The notes under the pieces are model-generated. The model worked only from the letters and a program-made list of their open reading frames with translations. It did no database searches and was not told the DNA's origin. The translations under genes were made by a program, and so were the position numbers. 64,000 nucleotides of DNA, taken from Solicoccozyma terricola. Its lineage: Eukaryota; Basidiomycota; Tremellomycetes; Filobasidiales; Piskurozymaceae. Position 1 is the first letter of the stretch. The number at the start of each line of letters is the position of its first letter. Location: contig BCLD01000024.1 in NCBI GenBank assembly GCA_001600875.1, positions 1-64,000 of the forward strand. The letters are read 5' to 3'. Positions 33,310-44,879 of this stretch are shown here, in pieces.

Positions 33310-34350
33310 TAGTATAATTCGGTCTGTAAGCGGGTAGTCGCTCTGAAGCTTTGAATTCTGGGAGAAAGATCATTGATCGTCCTTGAGGTCGTTACAGCTT
33401 CGTTTGGGAACAGTATCTTGGCATCACTCTCAAAGGCTACCTCAATGGCGATCCCTTTCACCCAAGGGCTACAGATGAGTTGTCGAAATATCGCTCGATT
33501 TATCGAAATCCAAGTAATCAAAGAAGTCTTCAACGTTAACGTGTATAGAAAATGCGTATCAGTGGTCGGTAAGTGAAAGGAACCAATGGACTGGAGCAGT
33601 GAAAGCTCTGACATACGAGTCTCGTTCCGCCATTCGGGAACCACAACCTATCCTATGCCTCCTTGAGACAATCACATCGTCTCTGAGTTGGATTCTCGGG
33701 ACAACACTCATCAGCCATGTCATTGATTCCGATGTCTCCCTTCGACTTTTCTTGAGATGTTATGCCGATGATATCGTCACAGAACCTCTCGCAATATACA
33801 TCTTCGGCAGCACATCCATCCACCTCTTCAACTGGAATACTCAACTGATACAATGTGTCAAAGTGAAGTACAGTGATACCAAAGCGGTTGGGTGACCTTT
33901 CCATCCTCCACCACTTTGTCCACTCTTCCTCCAGTCCTCACCGAGAGTGCTCCGGCAATCTTGACATGATCTTTCCTAGTACTTAGCCATGAAGTATCAT
34001 TCGCAATCCCGTTTGAACGACTTTTTCCCCTTCGTTCCAAATCCCGCCAGCACACTTACTCTCCACTTTCGTTCTCTCTTATACTTCCTCAAATGGCTCC
34101 AGGCGACATCTAAACTACACTAGATCCTGCCAATAATCAATGGTTTCCACTCCGAGAGCTTCCAAAACCATCACAGTCCTCCTCATCATGACTATTCTAA
34201 TCCAACCTACCTCCAACACTTGTATCTCTCTAACCTCGGATCTTCTGCGCACATAGCCACCTTCCACTCTCGAATCTCTCCTCTTAAGTCCCCTCATTGG
34301 CATTCGCCGGATCACCACGACTCACATCTGAATCCAAAATCTTCCGGCTC
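33310..34350 (-). other. R2 unrecognised gene copy, decayed
   Basis: Minus-strand segments include MVLEALGVETIDYWQDLV (about 34120-34170), DHVKIAGALSV (about 33940-33970), ERSPNRFGITVLHFDTLYQL with EEVDGCAAEDVYCERF (about 33790-33900), and FESDAKILFPNEAVTTS (about 33400). The first two blocks recur at 47174-47497 (CGVETFVYWQDLVYLKCR, DNVKIAGALSV) in the same order, so this is a duplicated gene. Family and function are unknown. Confidence 0.5.
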
Positions 34351-34617
34351 CCAACACAATCTCTGGTACGGAGTTTCCTGACCGAACCCACCGAACCAAA
34401 CAACCCTTAAGCTACTAGTGGAGCGTAGCTGGTGCATTTACACAAGCCATCACGCACGCATCATTGGTTCAACATGAGTTCGTGGTGTTGCGTGATGGGT
34501 CCGTTGAGTGACAACGCCATTTCAAAAACAGTGTTTCTTGCATTTCCTCGGATTTCGATGATGGCGATGCTTGCTTTTGTACATGGATGTACATGGTGAC
34601 GCTTGGAATCTGAGTTA

Positions 34618-34917
34618 TCAGAACTCGTCCAGCGTCAAGGAAACGGCTTCGTCGGAGGACAAAGGTGATGGGTAGCCCGTTGTAGTGTCACCCAACGGCG
34701 GAGCTAGAGCCTTGAACCTGGAAGGGATCCCCCACTTAGGACTCGCAAGTACGACATAGTGGGTCATGAGAGAATCGATGTGGGTGTACTCGATGAGGTG
34801 TGTCAATGTTCTGAAATCTCTACTGTAAAAGGTTACTAATTTGTTCTTCGTCGGCTCGTATCCGATACAGAACCCGAGGAAGAGGAACATCAACTCGACA
34901 TTCCTGAAAGTACCGAA
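34618..34917 (-). other. unrecognised ORF split by a solo LTR
   Basis: The minus-strand frame reads FRNVELMFLFLGFCIGYEPT, TLTHLIEYTHIDSLMTHYVV and ends at 34618-34620 after SLTLDEF. Its 5' side runs straight into the LTR at 34918. No family recognised. Confidence 0.4.
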
Positions 34918-35112
34918 TGTTGAAATAACCGTGTCTTTAGAGCGCTCTATCACTCCGGATAGTAGGACACTCCTCCGGACAATTGGACAATTGCGCGGAG
35001 GAACGGTATCAGGTCAACCATTGTCCTCTAGCTGTCTCTTTGACTATAAAGATCCAGGGACTTTCGAGCCAGAGGTGTGCCTTTGTAGATAGAACAACCA
35101 ATTCATTTGTCA
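34918..35112 (+). repeat. solo LTR (195 bp) with target duplication CCGAA
   Basis: Starts TGTTGAAATAACCGTG, ends CATTTGTCA, contains CTATAAAG. It is flanked by CCGAA at 34913-34917 and CCGAA at 35113-35117, a perfect 5-bp target-site duplication. Same family as the LTR at 46969-47176. Confidence 0.9.
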
Positions 35113-36123
35113 CCGAAGCTATTGGCCGCATGCCTCGAGCTAAACGAATCGAAATTTACGGTGCCATCGAGGACCCTTGTACCTCCTGCACGAACGATAC
35201 GGCAGGCTCAGTATCATGCCGTCGATTGCGAAGATGGCAGACGGTGAGGCGTAAGAATCCGAGATATGTCAACCGGAAGGAGACCAAACCTTTTGAACAG
35301 GCAGTGGATGTGATGAGGAGGAGGAGCTGAAGGAGCGTGGATGGTGTGGAGTAGAGTAACGGACATGCCCGGTCAACCTGGTGAAGGTTGCTCCCGCGTC
35401 ACTTGCTAATGCGTCTTGGATATCAACGCACGCGGTCCAAAACCAGCCCGAGCTTTCCCGGCAAACAGGCCCTAGCATGATCGAATTGCAAAACATGCCC
35501 ACCAACGTTTAACAGACAGCGACCGAGAATCAGGGGGAACGGAGCGTCAACCCAGCCGTCAAGGCAAGACGCTCTCGAGAGTGAAGCTTGTGATTGCCAG
35601 AGCGGCGAGGCCGGTGGCCCGTCGAGATGAACAAGGTAGGGATGACTGGTACTAGGTCTTGCGCGGACAAGTGCATCGTGAATTGACTGATCGATCACTG
35701 GTATGCTCACAGCAAGCTTTTCATCTGAGAAGCCAGGGCCGAAAGACCTCAGCTGGACCGATGATGACTTCACCAGGACATGGATGGTGTTGTCGCATTC
35801 AGACGGGTCACGCACAGCGGCTTTTCTAAATCAACCATCAAGTAGTCATCCGCGACGGTCAACAAGATACTCTCCAGAGTTGCGCGAAATCATTCAAACT
35901 CTGGCAGACTCTATATTGACGTAAGTCTGTTCGGTCATCCCATTTGCCATTGTTCGAGTTTGGGGAGCTTACTTGACGCTCTATAACAATGCAGCCATCA
36001 ACGAGACCTTCAACGCGATCCTCTTTCTCGACGAAGTATAGCGAGCTGGCTGCAAACAGGCACGGCTGTGGATTCTGCCGAGGAGTTGATGGCAAGCTAT
36101 TCCCCCTGCAAGGTACTCAAACT
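35113..36123. other. unrecognised; possible exons near 35.7-36.05 kb
   Basis: A plus-strand frame at 35703-35924 reads RYSPELREIIQTLADSIL and could splice (GTAAGTCTG to AATGCAG) into PSTRPSTRSSFSTKY before copia LTR sequence interrupts at 36124. The family is not recognised and opposite-strand frames overlap, so this is not called a gene. Confidence 0.3.
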
Positions 36124-36324
36124 TGTTGGAAGTGGCGAATACTGTGCTATGGTTGATGCCGAAGTATAGCATTGCAATGCATGGCAGTGTATGGCACTGC
36201 AGCATAGCAAAGGATGCAGGTGGCAAAGATCTTTGTTTCCATGTTGTAAGAGTACTATATAGGTCGGCCACTTCTGGTCAAGCTCGATGTACAACACAAG
36301 GAGAATAACCAATTATTTACAACA
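36124..36324 (+). repeat. LTR of copia A (201 bp), plus orientation
   Basis: Same 201-bp length and nearly the same sequence as 6617-6817. It is followed by the primer-site sequence GATTAAGAGTCGTA and about 20 bp of leader, then unrelated sequence (36345-36500). Confidence 0.85.
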
Positions 36325-36500
36325 GATTAAGAGTCGTATTTGCGTACGATCTCGCCTTCCAAAGCCTTGGGGTCAACTCCGACCGAGGGAACTTATTATT
36401 GAGCATTGCCTGGACCTTGGGACCTGAGCTGGCAGGTGGCCCTAAAGCCGTCATTGCGGGTTTACAGGAATGTTGATCAGGAATGCCGGTCGAGAGGGGC

Positions 36501-36579
36501 TGTTGGAAATGACATAGCGCCCGGAATTCCTAATCAGTAGTTCGCACTGCTTTTTAGTGAAGTAGTTACATTCGTAACA
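36501..36579 (+). repeat. 79-bp LTR, 5' end of a gag fragment
   Basis: Starts TGTTGGAAATGACATAG, ends TTCGTAACA and is followed directly by the primer site GATTAAGAGTCGTACTTGCG and a gag leader like that of copia A. A solo copy of identical length is at 48225-48303. Confidence 0.75.
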
Positions 36580-37004
36580 GATTAAGAGTCGTACTTGCGC
36601 TATTAGTACATCTACCACTTCAGCATGTCCACCACCTTCTGGTTCGGCTCCTCCAACAGCAACAGAAAGGATTCCAGACACTGATTTGACAGTGGAACAG
36701 TTGGATGAGTGGAGGAAGTGGCAGAAGCGAGAAGNAAANGTACANGGAGTNATCCGGACAACAGTCTCTGATGGNATTGTTATCGATATTCTGGACATGA
36801 ATTCGGCCAAGCAAATGTGGGACTACATACTGGCAACACATCAACTCGACAGTCCTGAGGAACAAGCACAAGTCAGGGATGCCTTGGCAACCATCAGGCT
36901 CAAGGACGATCCTTCGGCAGAGGAGATGGAGATACATCTTGAACGATTTAACTCTCTTCTACTGCGCGCAAGGACGGCAAGCCTCAAGATTGATGAGGCG
37001 GAAA
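36580..37004 (+). mobile_element. copia gag fragment
   Basis: Leader plus LTVEQLDEWRKWQKRE and DILDMNSAKQMWDYI, closely related to copia A. Five Ns occur at 36735-36774. It is cut at KIDEAE by another LTR (37005). Confidence 0.88.
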
Positions 37005-37184
37005 TGTTGAGTGGCGACTCTGAGTGGCAAATTTCCTAGAACATTCTGGAGATTGCTCAGGGTTCTGATGGAGAAATCTCCACCAATGACCTAGAAGGTT
37101 CACTCCCTCCAGCTCAAAGTATGTATAGCAGACAGATGTAGACTAGACAGCACCACTCTAGAGATACAAGCATTCTTTCCAATA
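37005..37184 (+). repeat. LTR of the copia B family (180 bp)
   Basis: Starts TGTTGAGTGGCGACTC and ends TTTCCAATA where the family end is TAACA. Left flank is gag in plus orientation, right flank is RT in minus orientation, and no target duplication is seen. It marks a recombination border rather than a simple insertion. Confidence 0.8.
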
Positions 37185-38448
37185 CCCAGTGGTTTTCCAA
37201 GGGATTGGCGGTGTGTCTTGCTAGGAATGATGCGGCATAACTGATGTCCGGACGAGTGCAACCTGCAAGCCATTGCAGACACCCAATAATTTCTTGATAA
37301 GGTGATAAGGCCACTGGTTCACCATCCGTAACTGTTGTCTTCCCAAGAGGTGCCGCCCCATTTCGATAGTTTGCATGCTTGGGAAATAGCTCAAGCAGTC
37401 GATCGATGTATGCCGGTTGCGTAAGAAATGCTTGCCTGTTTTTGCGATCGCGAGTCACTTTCATTCCAAGGATGGTACTCACTTCTCCCATCTCTGAAAG
37501 TTTCCAGAAAGTCTTGAGCTTTTCCAGTAGCTTATCGATGTCGCCTTTAGTCTCTGTGGCTGTGATAAAATCATCCACATAGACCAGAATGATTACGAGA
37601 CCCTCCTTCCTTGATGTGGGTCGTGCGTAAAGGGCCCAGTCGGATTCAAGCCTATGGAATCCAATCATTGATAATTTGTTACTGAGCTCCCTCCACCAGG
37701 TTCGCCCGGATTGCTTTAATCCATATAAAGCCTTCTTGAGCAATAGTCCATCGCAACCTTTCTTTGGAGTGACTCCTTCTGGATACTCCATATAGATATC
37801 GACATCAAGCGTGCCATTCAAATACGCACCTTCGACATCTGCTTGGTGAATCTCCAGATCTAGCGTTGCCGCGATTGTCAAGAGAATGCGCAAGGATGTT
37901 GTGCGTCCAACTGGTGCATATGTTTCTTCAAAGTCGATGCCGGGAACCTGAGAATAACCCTTGGCTACCAGCCTTGCTTTGTATTTGGCGATCTTGCCGT
38001 CTGCATTCCGCTTGATCTTTAGCACCCATTTTGCTCCGACCTTCTTTCGGTCTTTCGGCATCAGAACCTCTTGCCAAGTGCCTTTACTTGTCAAATTCTT
38101 TGACTCGTTGTCCATTGCCGCCTTCCATTGTGGTCGATACGGTCCAACTAGTGCTTCTTGTAGTGTTTTCGGCTCGTCTTTGTCAAACCCTGTTGATAAC
38201 GCGCAACCTACTTCAGAAGCTAGATAGGCGGTGCGAGCATTTGGACCTGTGCTCGTCATGAAAGTGTTGCCAGTGAATCTAAGGGGAGGTTTCCTTGTCC
38301 TTACAGGGTCATGCCGGACTCCTTGCTCATCGACAAATGATGTTGATAGAGGTGCTTCGGGGGGATCCTCTTCCTCCGAGACATAGTCCCAGCCAGGTTG
38401 AGGACGGGCCGTGCATGGACATGACCGCACACATCGCACAAAGGCCAT
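37185..38448 (-). mobile_element. copia reverse transcriptase fragment (A-like)
   Basis: An intact frame reads GWDYVSEEEDPPEAP, the RT blocks VGAKWVLKIKRNADG, VPGIDFEETYAPV and HQADVEGAYLNG, the catalytic ILVYVDDFI, and ends CTRPDISYAASFLARHT before the LTR. The EEED(P) linker resembles the end of copia A (AYEPEEEELPTQP), so this may be the RT of the same family. No RNase H. Confidence 0.92.
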
Positions 38449-39040
38449 CTTCGTCCACTTCGTCAGCTCAAACCGGACAGGATATACATTACACCATGAC
38501 NATAGGGCCCATCGACGAGTACCGCGAGATGCCTTCGAATTCCTTGGGACCGCGAATACCCTCGTCGACGCTCCTCCACCGGTTGAAACAACGCGACCCT
38601 TCCCTGAAAGAAGTACATGAAAAGGAGCAAATGGTTCCCGGGTTCTACGTGCCAGAAACCGCCCACAAAATTCATGGACTTTGTCAACCTGGGCTACAAG
38701 CAGCCGTTGACAGAGTTGACCCAGCGAGAGGCATGGTGGCCCGTTATGTTTGGTGAGGGATTACTATTTTCCTGCTCTCCTTCCCAGGCTTCGTCGTATC
38801 CAACGTTCCCATTGGCGGCCGCCTGTCCATCCTCCAAGTCGCTGCAAACCCCTTCATAGCGCTTGCTGGACCGGACGAGCTCTTGGAATCGAGACTCAAC
38901 TTTTCGCAGGGAGGGCCTTCAAGCCATCGGAGCGGTTGTCTCTCCACTACTTGCCATCAAGCTGCTCTTCAAGGGGGTAGGTCGTACCGGCCTGACCCTA
39001 ACCCGAACCCTTGGATTAGTCTGGGATATGGTCTGATGAC
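38430..39040 (+). pseudogene. fucose-permease-type MFS pseudogene with internal deletion
   Basis: Plus strand: PTKFMDFVNLGYKQPLTELT, REAWWPVMFGE, then directly FPGFVVSNVPIGGRLSILQV, AANPFIALAGPDELLESRLN, LQAIGAVVSPLLAIKLLFKG. The minus-strand gene at 58887-62070 has the same blocks but with two further exons between MFGE and FPGF. The deletion apparently starts at the donor of the first intron. A frame change and an N (38501) lie upstream. Confidence 0.85.
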
Positions 39041-39044
39041 CCAG

Positions 39045-40133
39045 GGCAACGACCTGATCGACGGCATTGCTCGCCGGACGACCCTCGAGCCTTCTTCCCC
39101 CACAAGCACAAGCGTTACCCCAAACCGCTCCTTAAGTCATGATGAGAATGTGTTCCTCGAGGACTAGACGTTGGGTTCGAAGAGCCATTGCTACATATTC
39201 ATAATCTGAAGCGAGTCGTTCTGACATGGATCAGTCTCCGCCGACGGGCTAACCTGCATCCGACGGGCTGGAGGGATTGTCATGGCGTCATGAGCAGATG
39301 TCGTACCCAAGCCGTTGCAGCGGAAGCGCTAGAATTCCGACGGATGCTCCTGTTCCTCCTATATTTACCACTTTTACCACTCTCGTACCTGAGGACTACC
39401 CAACTCGGCGCGCAGAGGTCTGGAGGAAGCAACATCCACGCGTCATGCTGAGTTACACCGATGCCCGATCATAATGGCAAGTTGTCAGTCGCAATCACGT
39501 GGCTGCTCCTGGCCCCCGCGGGGGGGGGGGGGAGAGGGAGATTACGGATGCTCGCGTTTTAGGATCCTGTAAGACACATGAACAGGGCGATCATCAGGTA
39601 CATATAGATCATTATGTACAGCTCAGCTAGAGTGCAAACAGCATTCTATCACTCGCCAGCACTCAACACTGCTTCGGATTCAAGCTCAATTCTTGGGTTC
39701 GCATCCCATAACTCAGCCGAACCAAGGGCTACCCTCAAAAAAAGTCTTACAGTGTAATAGGGAGGCGAATCTACCCATCCCTTCGAATGATTTACAGTTC
39801 AGCAGACGAATAAACATCCAAAGATCTCGACCTTGACGACTCAATTCAACACCCTGCAATCTGGATTCTGAATTGACATCGTCCTCAAGCATCATCTCAC
39901 GGCTGCTACGCTCGGAAGGAACGGCTTTCGAGTTCGACTTCTACTCGCGCGGCACTGAGAAGAGATTCGGCGCCTGACCCTTGATCGCGTGTTGAGCTGG
40001 GAGGTCTCCTTGGTATGGATGGAAGGATCTAAAGATATCTTCACCGACGCCTTCATCTTATCGACTGCCGTCGCCAAATTCTTTCCCACCCTCTCAGTAT
40101 CACCACCAACAACTCGACTTCCCATCCTCAAAC
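39045..40133. other. intergenic; G-tract and probable HSF promoter
   Basis: No gene recognised. A run of about 14 G residues lies at about 39519-39532, after an AATCACGTGG near 39495. The last 60 bp is pyrimidine-rich, typical of a fungal 5' leader. Confidence 0.4.
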
Positions 40134-42268
40134 ATGACATCGACCTACTTATTCGGTTATGACCCCTCCCTCCGCTCCAACTATCCGATGTCACCGCCAC
40201 ATAACAGCTACCCACAACACCCCGTAGGAATGAGAGGCTATAAACCCAGTGCCGGACCTTCATCCGACGGCGGCACCGCAGGGAACGGTTTCATGCCTCC
40301 AGTTGGCGCGTATGATTATGAAGGATACGCGAGTGGTTCTACGAGTGGTGTGGNTGCACCAGGAGGCGGACAACCACAAGAATGGTCATCAGTTCCACCT
40401 TCATCCCCACGCTNTGGAGGTCCAGCACCACCAGGGATGATACANGGAATGGGAATGGGAATGGGAATGTTACCTCCTCCATCAGCGATACTGAATGGTA
40501 TGTCACCAGAAATGGGAGATGGTGGTGCTGCAGCCGGAAGAGGTTATTATCAAGAACCCGGAGGAGTAAAGTACGAATTTCAAGGTGCTAGACGACCGGG
40601 ATTGACTCGAACAGAGGGTAGCTGGTTGTCATTCGGACAAGAAGAACCACTTCAACAAGCTCAACAACAGCCACCTGCACCTCCGGCGAAACGATCTCAT
40701 AAACGTCAGATTTCCCGAGAAGATGATGATCATTCGACGATGACCTCGCCTNCTCCTCATGGTTCTTTATCAGGTCCCCGAGAGCGACCAGGAGCAGCCT
40801 CGGAATTCATCAAGAAGGTGTACTCGATGTTGTCTGATCCTCAGTCTCTACTGGATAANATCAGAGAATCTTCCAAACAGAGCGTTGGGTTTGATTGGTT
40901 GGCTGAGGTAGTTGAATGGACAGATGGAGGCTCGAGTTTTCAAGTGAAAGATCTGTCAGCGTTTTCTAATTGGGTGTTGTAAGTCTTGCTTTTGTTCAGA
41001 CGGGAAGAGGAGAAGGTAGCTGATGGAGATTGAGATGATTAGGCCAAGCTTGTTCAGACATGGCAATTTCGCTTCGTTTGTCCGTCAGCTAAACAAATAC
41101 GGATTCAATAAAGTCAAGTATACCAATCAACGTGTTGATCCTGGTGATACGAGGAGGAATGTGGGTAGTCTCTCTTATCATCGTCATTCTCGAGCGGAAC
41201 TGATGGTTCCGTTGACAGATCTGGGAGTTTGAGCACCTAGGGTTCAAGAGGGATGGAGCGGACGCTTTGGATCTCATCAAGGTGAGCATGAGGAAGAGAG
41301 GGTCACATGCGACTCTCCCGGCTGAAGAGTCTTCCTCCTCCCAGCGCAAGATCACNCAGGCCAAGAANAATGGTCATGCTGATCGTCGCGGTTCCAAATC
41401 TGGCAGTGACGACGAAGACCTCTCCGACGATAATGGCGATGACGAACCCAATCCCGCTATGCAATCGCTTTTCATGCAAATCGAAGCGATGGATAAGATC
41501 GTTGCCGCCCTTCATGGGAGAATGAGAACCACGGAAATGCAACTAGATCAAACGAGGAGGGAGGTGTGCGTACTCAGGCAAAGGGAAGAACAGAGGGATA
41601 CGTTCTTGCCTGAGTTGATCACGTATGGAGTGGGCCTTGAGAGACGTAAGTGCGATTTCATACACGGGTGAGGGCTCCGCGCTGACGCATTCCGTCATTC
41701 TCGCAGAAAGCATGGCATCCCACACCGCCAGCCCATCGCAATCCGCGCTCCGCCTTGTCAACCGATACAACGACATCCTCCGCTCATTCGGCGCCCACGA
41801 CCAACTCCTTGACCTACAACAGCTCTTTCCGACGCACTCCCAATCTCCTCTAACCCATCATGCCTCCTCGTCAGGCGGCACTCCCAACCTTCATCACATG
41901 CTCACCAACTTCCGCCGCATGTCTCAAGGAATCCCGNCGACCGTTGGCGTACCACCTCTCCCAGAGAATGGCCTGCAGGAAGCCATGGCCACTGGCGTTG
42001 CGTCCCTTCGGCAGGACCCGTGGGATCTCAACGGCAACTTCATTCCGATGGCCAGTCCGGAAGCGGCGATGGGGATCAGCGACGATCAGTACACCGGCTT
42101 GGTGCAGAACTACTACTTCTCCAACAATCCCGCGGTCCCCAACGCTGGCCTAATGAGCTTCAATCANATCTTCGCNNAANGNGGTCCCTTCGTCGGAGCA
42201 TTCGATGGCGCGTCCAACACGCTGCTCAAGCGCAAGGCAAGCGAGATCGATCCGGCCGCATTTGCTGA
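40134..42268 (+). pseudogene. HSF-type transcription factor, 3' end removed by a copia insertion
   Basis: Nuclear DNA-binding regulator. It has a long Pro/Gly/Ser-rich N-terminus from MTSTYLFGYDPS with a GMGMGMGM run. The HSF winged helix is split by introns: ASEFIKKVYSMLSDP, FQVKDLSAFSNWVL (intron GTAAGTCTTG to GATTAG), LFRHGNFASFVRQLNKYGF, then (intron GTGGGTAG to TTGACAG) IWEFEHLGFKRDG. An acidic linker is followed by a heptad-repeat region, MDKIVAALHGRMRTTEMQLD. After a further intron (GTAAGTGCG to CTCGCAG) comes a Ser/Pro-rich C-terminus to SEIDPAAFADV. There a copia LTR begins (42269), and the frame gains only GKNACVLIE before stopping. The core DNA-binding and trimerisation parts are intact, so a shortened protein could still be made. 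Eleven or so Ns leave some residues unknown. Confidence 0.88.
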
Positions 42269-42492
42269 TGTTGGAAAGAATGCTTGTGTCTTAATAGAGT
42301 AGTGCTGCCTACTGTACAGATCTGTCTACTATTTATACCTGAGCTGAAGGGAGTGAAAGGCTGCTCGGAAAGTAGCAGCTTTTCACGGAAAGTCCTAGAC
42401 AATTCGACATTTGCCACCCTAATTAGGCGGCCCTGGGGAATCTCTGCCGAACCTCCTAGCAAGTTCGCCACCCAGGCTTTCGCTACTCAACA
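42269..42492 (-). repeat. 3' LTR of copia F (224 bp), inserted in the HSF-type gene
   Basis: Minus orientation begins TGTTGAGTAGCGAAAG and ends CTTTCCAACA. It shares the first and last segments and the polypurine tract with the copia B LTR but carries about 45 bp of extra internal sequence. Confidence 0.85.
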
Positions 42493-44850
42493 CTCCTCAC
42501 TCCCGGAAGTTAGAGTAGAGGAATGGGCGTCGGCAGGGATGTCAGCTATGGACCGTCAGGTATGTCCATAAAAACAACATCCATCCCAAGGGTGGCGGCT
42601 TACTGCTGTGAACGAAACCACTGCAACATGGACCGAAGGTTGGGTCGCCTTTACGCGCTCGGGGCGTCTCTCGTCTTTCACCCGTATCTAACGACGTTAC
42701 GCATGAGAGTCAGCTATGTCGCCCAAAACACGAGGCCGAGAACATTGTCCTGCGTTGCGCCAAGTGATGGGAAGTGGCTTCGAACCAGGGCAGAATGAAT
42801 ATCAGGCAAATCGCGGATTACCCTTCCGTCGTAAAAGTTGTTAGCTCAAAACATCTGCCCTGGGTCGAATTATGAACCGGGTTCAACTGAAGCCGTCTGA
42901 TCAGGATCTCATTACAGGCGACGCACACCTTAAGGAGATGATTAAATACATCCGGAGGCTAATCAGTGTTTCGGACCACGAGGCGGCCCCCATGAAACGC
43001 GGCTACAGCCTATTTGGCGGTCATCACTGCGTTCTCAGATGAGAATGTCATCCAAGTGGCTTGGGCGCCGAGCTCGGTATTGGAGTTTGAATCCAAGGAA
43101 GTAGGAGACAGGTGCACCATCAGAGCATTCAAAGCGGCCATTGAGCTTCGTTTTGAACTCATTCAGCTTTGAGCGAGAATTGCAGGCAATGAGCTGGTCA
43201 TCCACATGAACCGAGAGAAGAAGGAGAGAGCCGTTGGAGGTGCGAGTGTAGATGCAGGGATCAGCACGAGTTGGTATGAGTCCCTGTGAGCGAAGCCACT
43301 CATCCAGAGCTTTATTGAAACAGCGTGGAGATTGCTTGAGTCTATATAGTGATTTTCTCAACAACAGTACCTTGTTGGCAGGGATGTTGCCGCCTTGTGG
43401 TGGATCCAGATAGATGGTTTCCTCGAGTTCACCATTGAGGAATGCTGCTTTGATGTCTACTTGGTCGCATTCCAGGTCCAGGTAGTTGANGAGTGAGAGG
43501 AAGACCCTGATGGAGTCCTTGTGAGCAACACCAGCATAGAGCTCATTGTAGTCCACTCCAGCCAATTGGGAGAATCCCTTGGCTACCCATCGAGCCTTGA
43601 GCGCAGCGGGCTTGCCTGTTTCCCCATCAATCTTTCGAGTGAAGACCCATTTGGCTTTGAGTGCGCGAATACTGGGTTGACGNTCCACGATCTCCCAGAC
43701 CTTGTACTTGTCCATCTTCGCCAGTTCGTCATCGATGGCTTGCTGCCAGAGAGGCCAGTCGGCAGAGCGGTGAGCTTCCAGGAAGGTTTGAGGCGTTGAG
43801 GTGGAGATGAGTGCATGAGCCATCACCATCAGACCCGAGGGGTCAAAGCGTTCTGGAGCCTGTCGTTGGCGTTGAGGCCGGCCTGGTGGAGTTTCTACCT
43901 GTTGTGCCGGAGCTTCTGGGAGAGGGCTAGGTGCTGGTGACCTGTCGTAGCGCTTGTCCAATTGCCATTCCCAACCACGGTATTGTTGTTCAGGGAGATC
44001 ATCCCCATTATCCGAGGAGGTATTGTTCTCGCTTAATGGGCGATCATCCTCCTGTCTCTCCACAGATTCTAGATCAGGTGTAGATGTTTCTACCGCACTG
44101 ATGATGTCAGAAGCCTCCATTTAGGTCCTGGTCTCATGGTTGTAGCGGATCCTGGGTGATGGTGAAGATGAATCCGCTTCCCATGATGGTTTTGACTCAA
44201 ACACCATGTCCCTTGACACCACAACAGACTTCCTAGCCGGAACCCATACGCGGTAGTTGTGGGTGCCTTCCTCATACGAGAGGAGCCGCCCCTCTCTGTA
44301 GCGTTGGGTGAAGCTTGTCGGTGTTGTTATGATCACGGTAGTAAGCTCGGCAGCCAAAGGGTTGCAGGTGACTTGCATGGACCTCTGTTTGGCGCCATAG
44401 ATCCTCGGGGATTTTCTTCTGTGGTCCACAGGGAGTCCGCAGCATAGTTTGCGGCTTCTGCCCAGAACTCATCCGGCAGGGAAGCATCAAGAAGGAGTGT
44501 TCGGATGGTATCCAGCAATGTGAGGTGAGCTCGCTCTACTCGTCCGTTTGAGCATGTGCTGTTGGTGGTGTCCTATGATGTTCTATGCCCTTGGATTGGA
44601 CGTCAGAGCGAAGGTCATTGGAATTGAATTCACCTCCCCGGTCTGATCCAATGGTCTTAATGGAGCAGTCCAGTTGGTTCTCAATGAGGTTGATGTAGTT
44701 CATCAAGGCCTGTCGAGTGTCGTTCTTCTTTTCCAGGAAGGGGAGGTGAATCTTCCTGGTGTAGTCCTCATAACATGTCAGGAAGTAGAGCTTCCCCACT
44801 CAGTGGTGGAGTGTGAGCTGGTCCCCAGAGGTCAACAAGCACGGAATAGA
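42269..44850 (-). mobile_element. copia retrotransposon F: 3' LTR, RT, integrase (gag and RNase H missing)
   Basis: Minus strand from about 44850: VDLWGPAHTPPLSG, then (one extra base) KLYFLTCYEDYTRKI, IGSDRGGEF and LPDEFWAEAANYA. RT follows in one frame (44120-43035): LKAKWVFTRKIDGETGK, LAGVDYNELYAGV, LECDQVDIKAAFLNG, LLSVHVDDQL. After FLGFKLQYRARRPS the RNase H is absent, and 42510-43034 is unreadable. The polypurine tract (about 42493-42509) and 3' LTR (42269-42492) follow. Integrase is spread over three frames. Confidence 0.9.
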
Positions 44851-44879
44851 GTAGTTTTGTTGCTCGCATGTACCCTAAC

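Noticed and set aside
37005..37184. RT frame extending into CLVYICLLYIL as a hydrophobic C-terminus
   Set aside because: These residues are encoded by an antisense copia-B-type LTR. The same string appears from the LTR at 27138-27316.
43521..43799. Plus-strand ORFs inside copia F
   Set aside because: They are shadows of the RT frame, which has the VDDQ catalytic motif on the minus strand.
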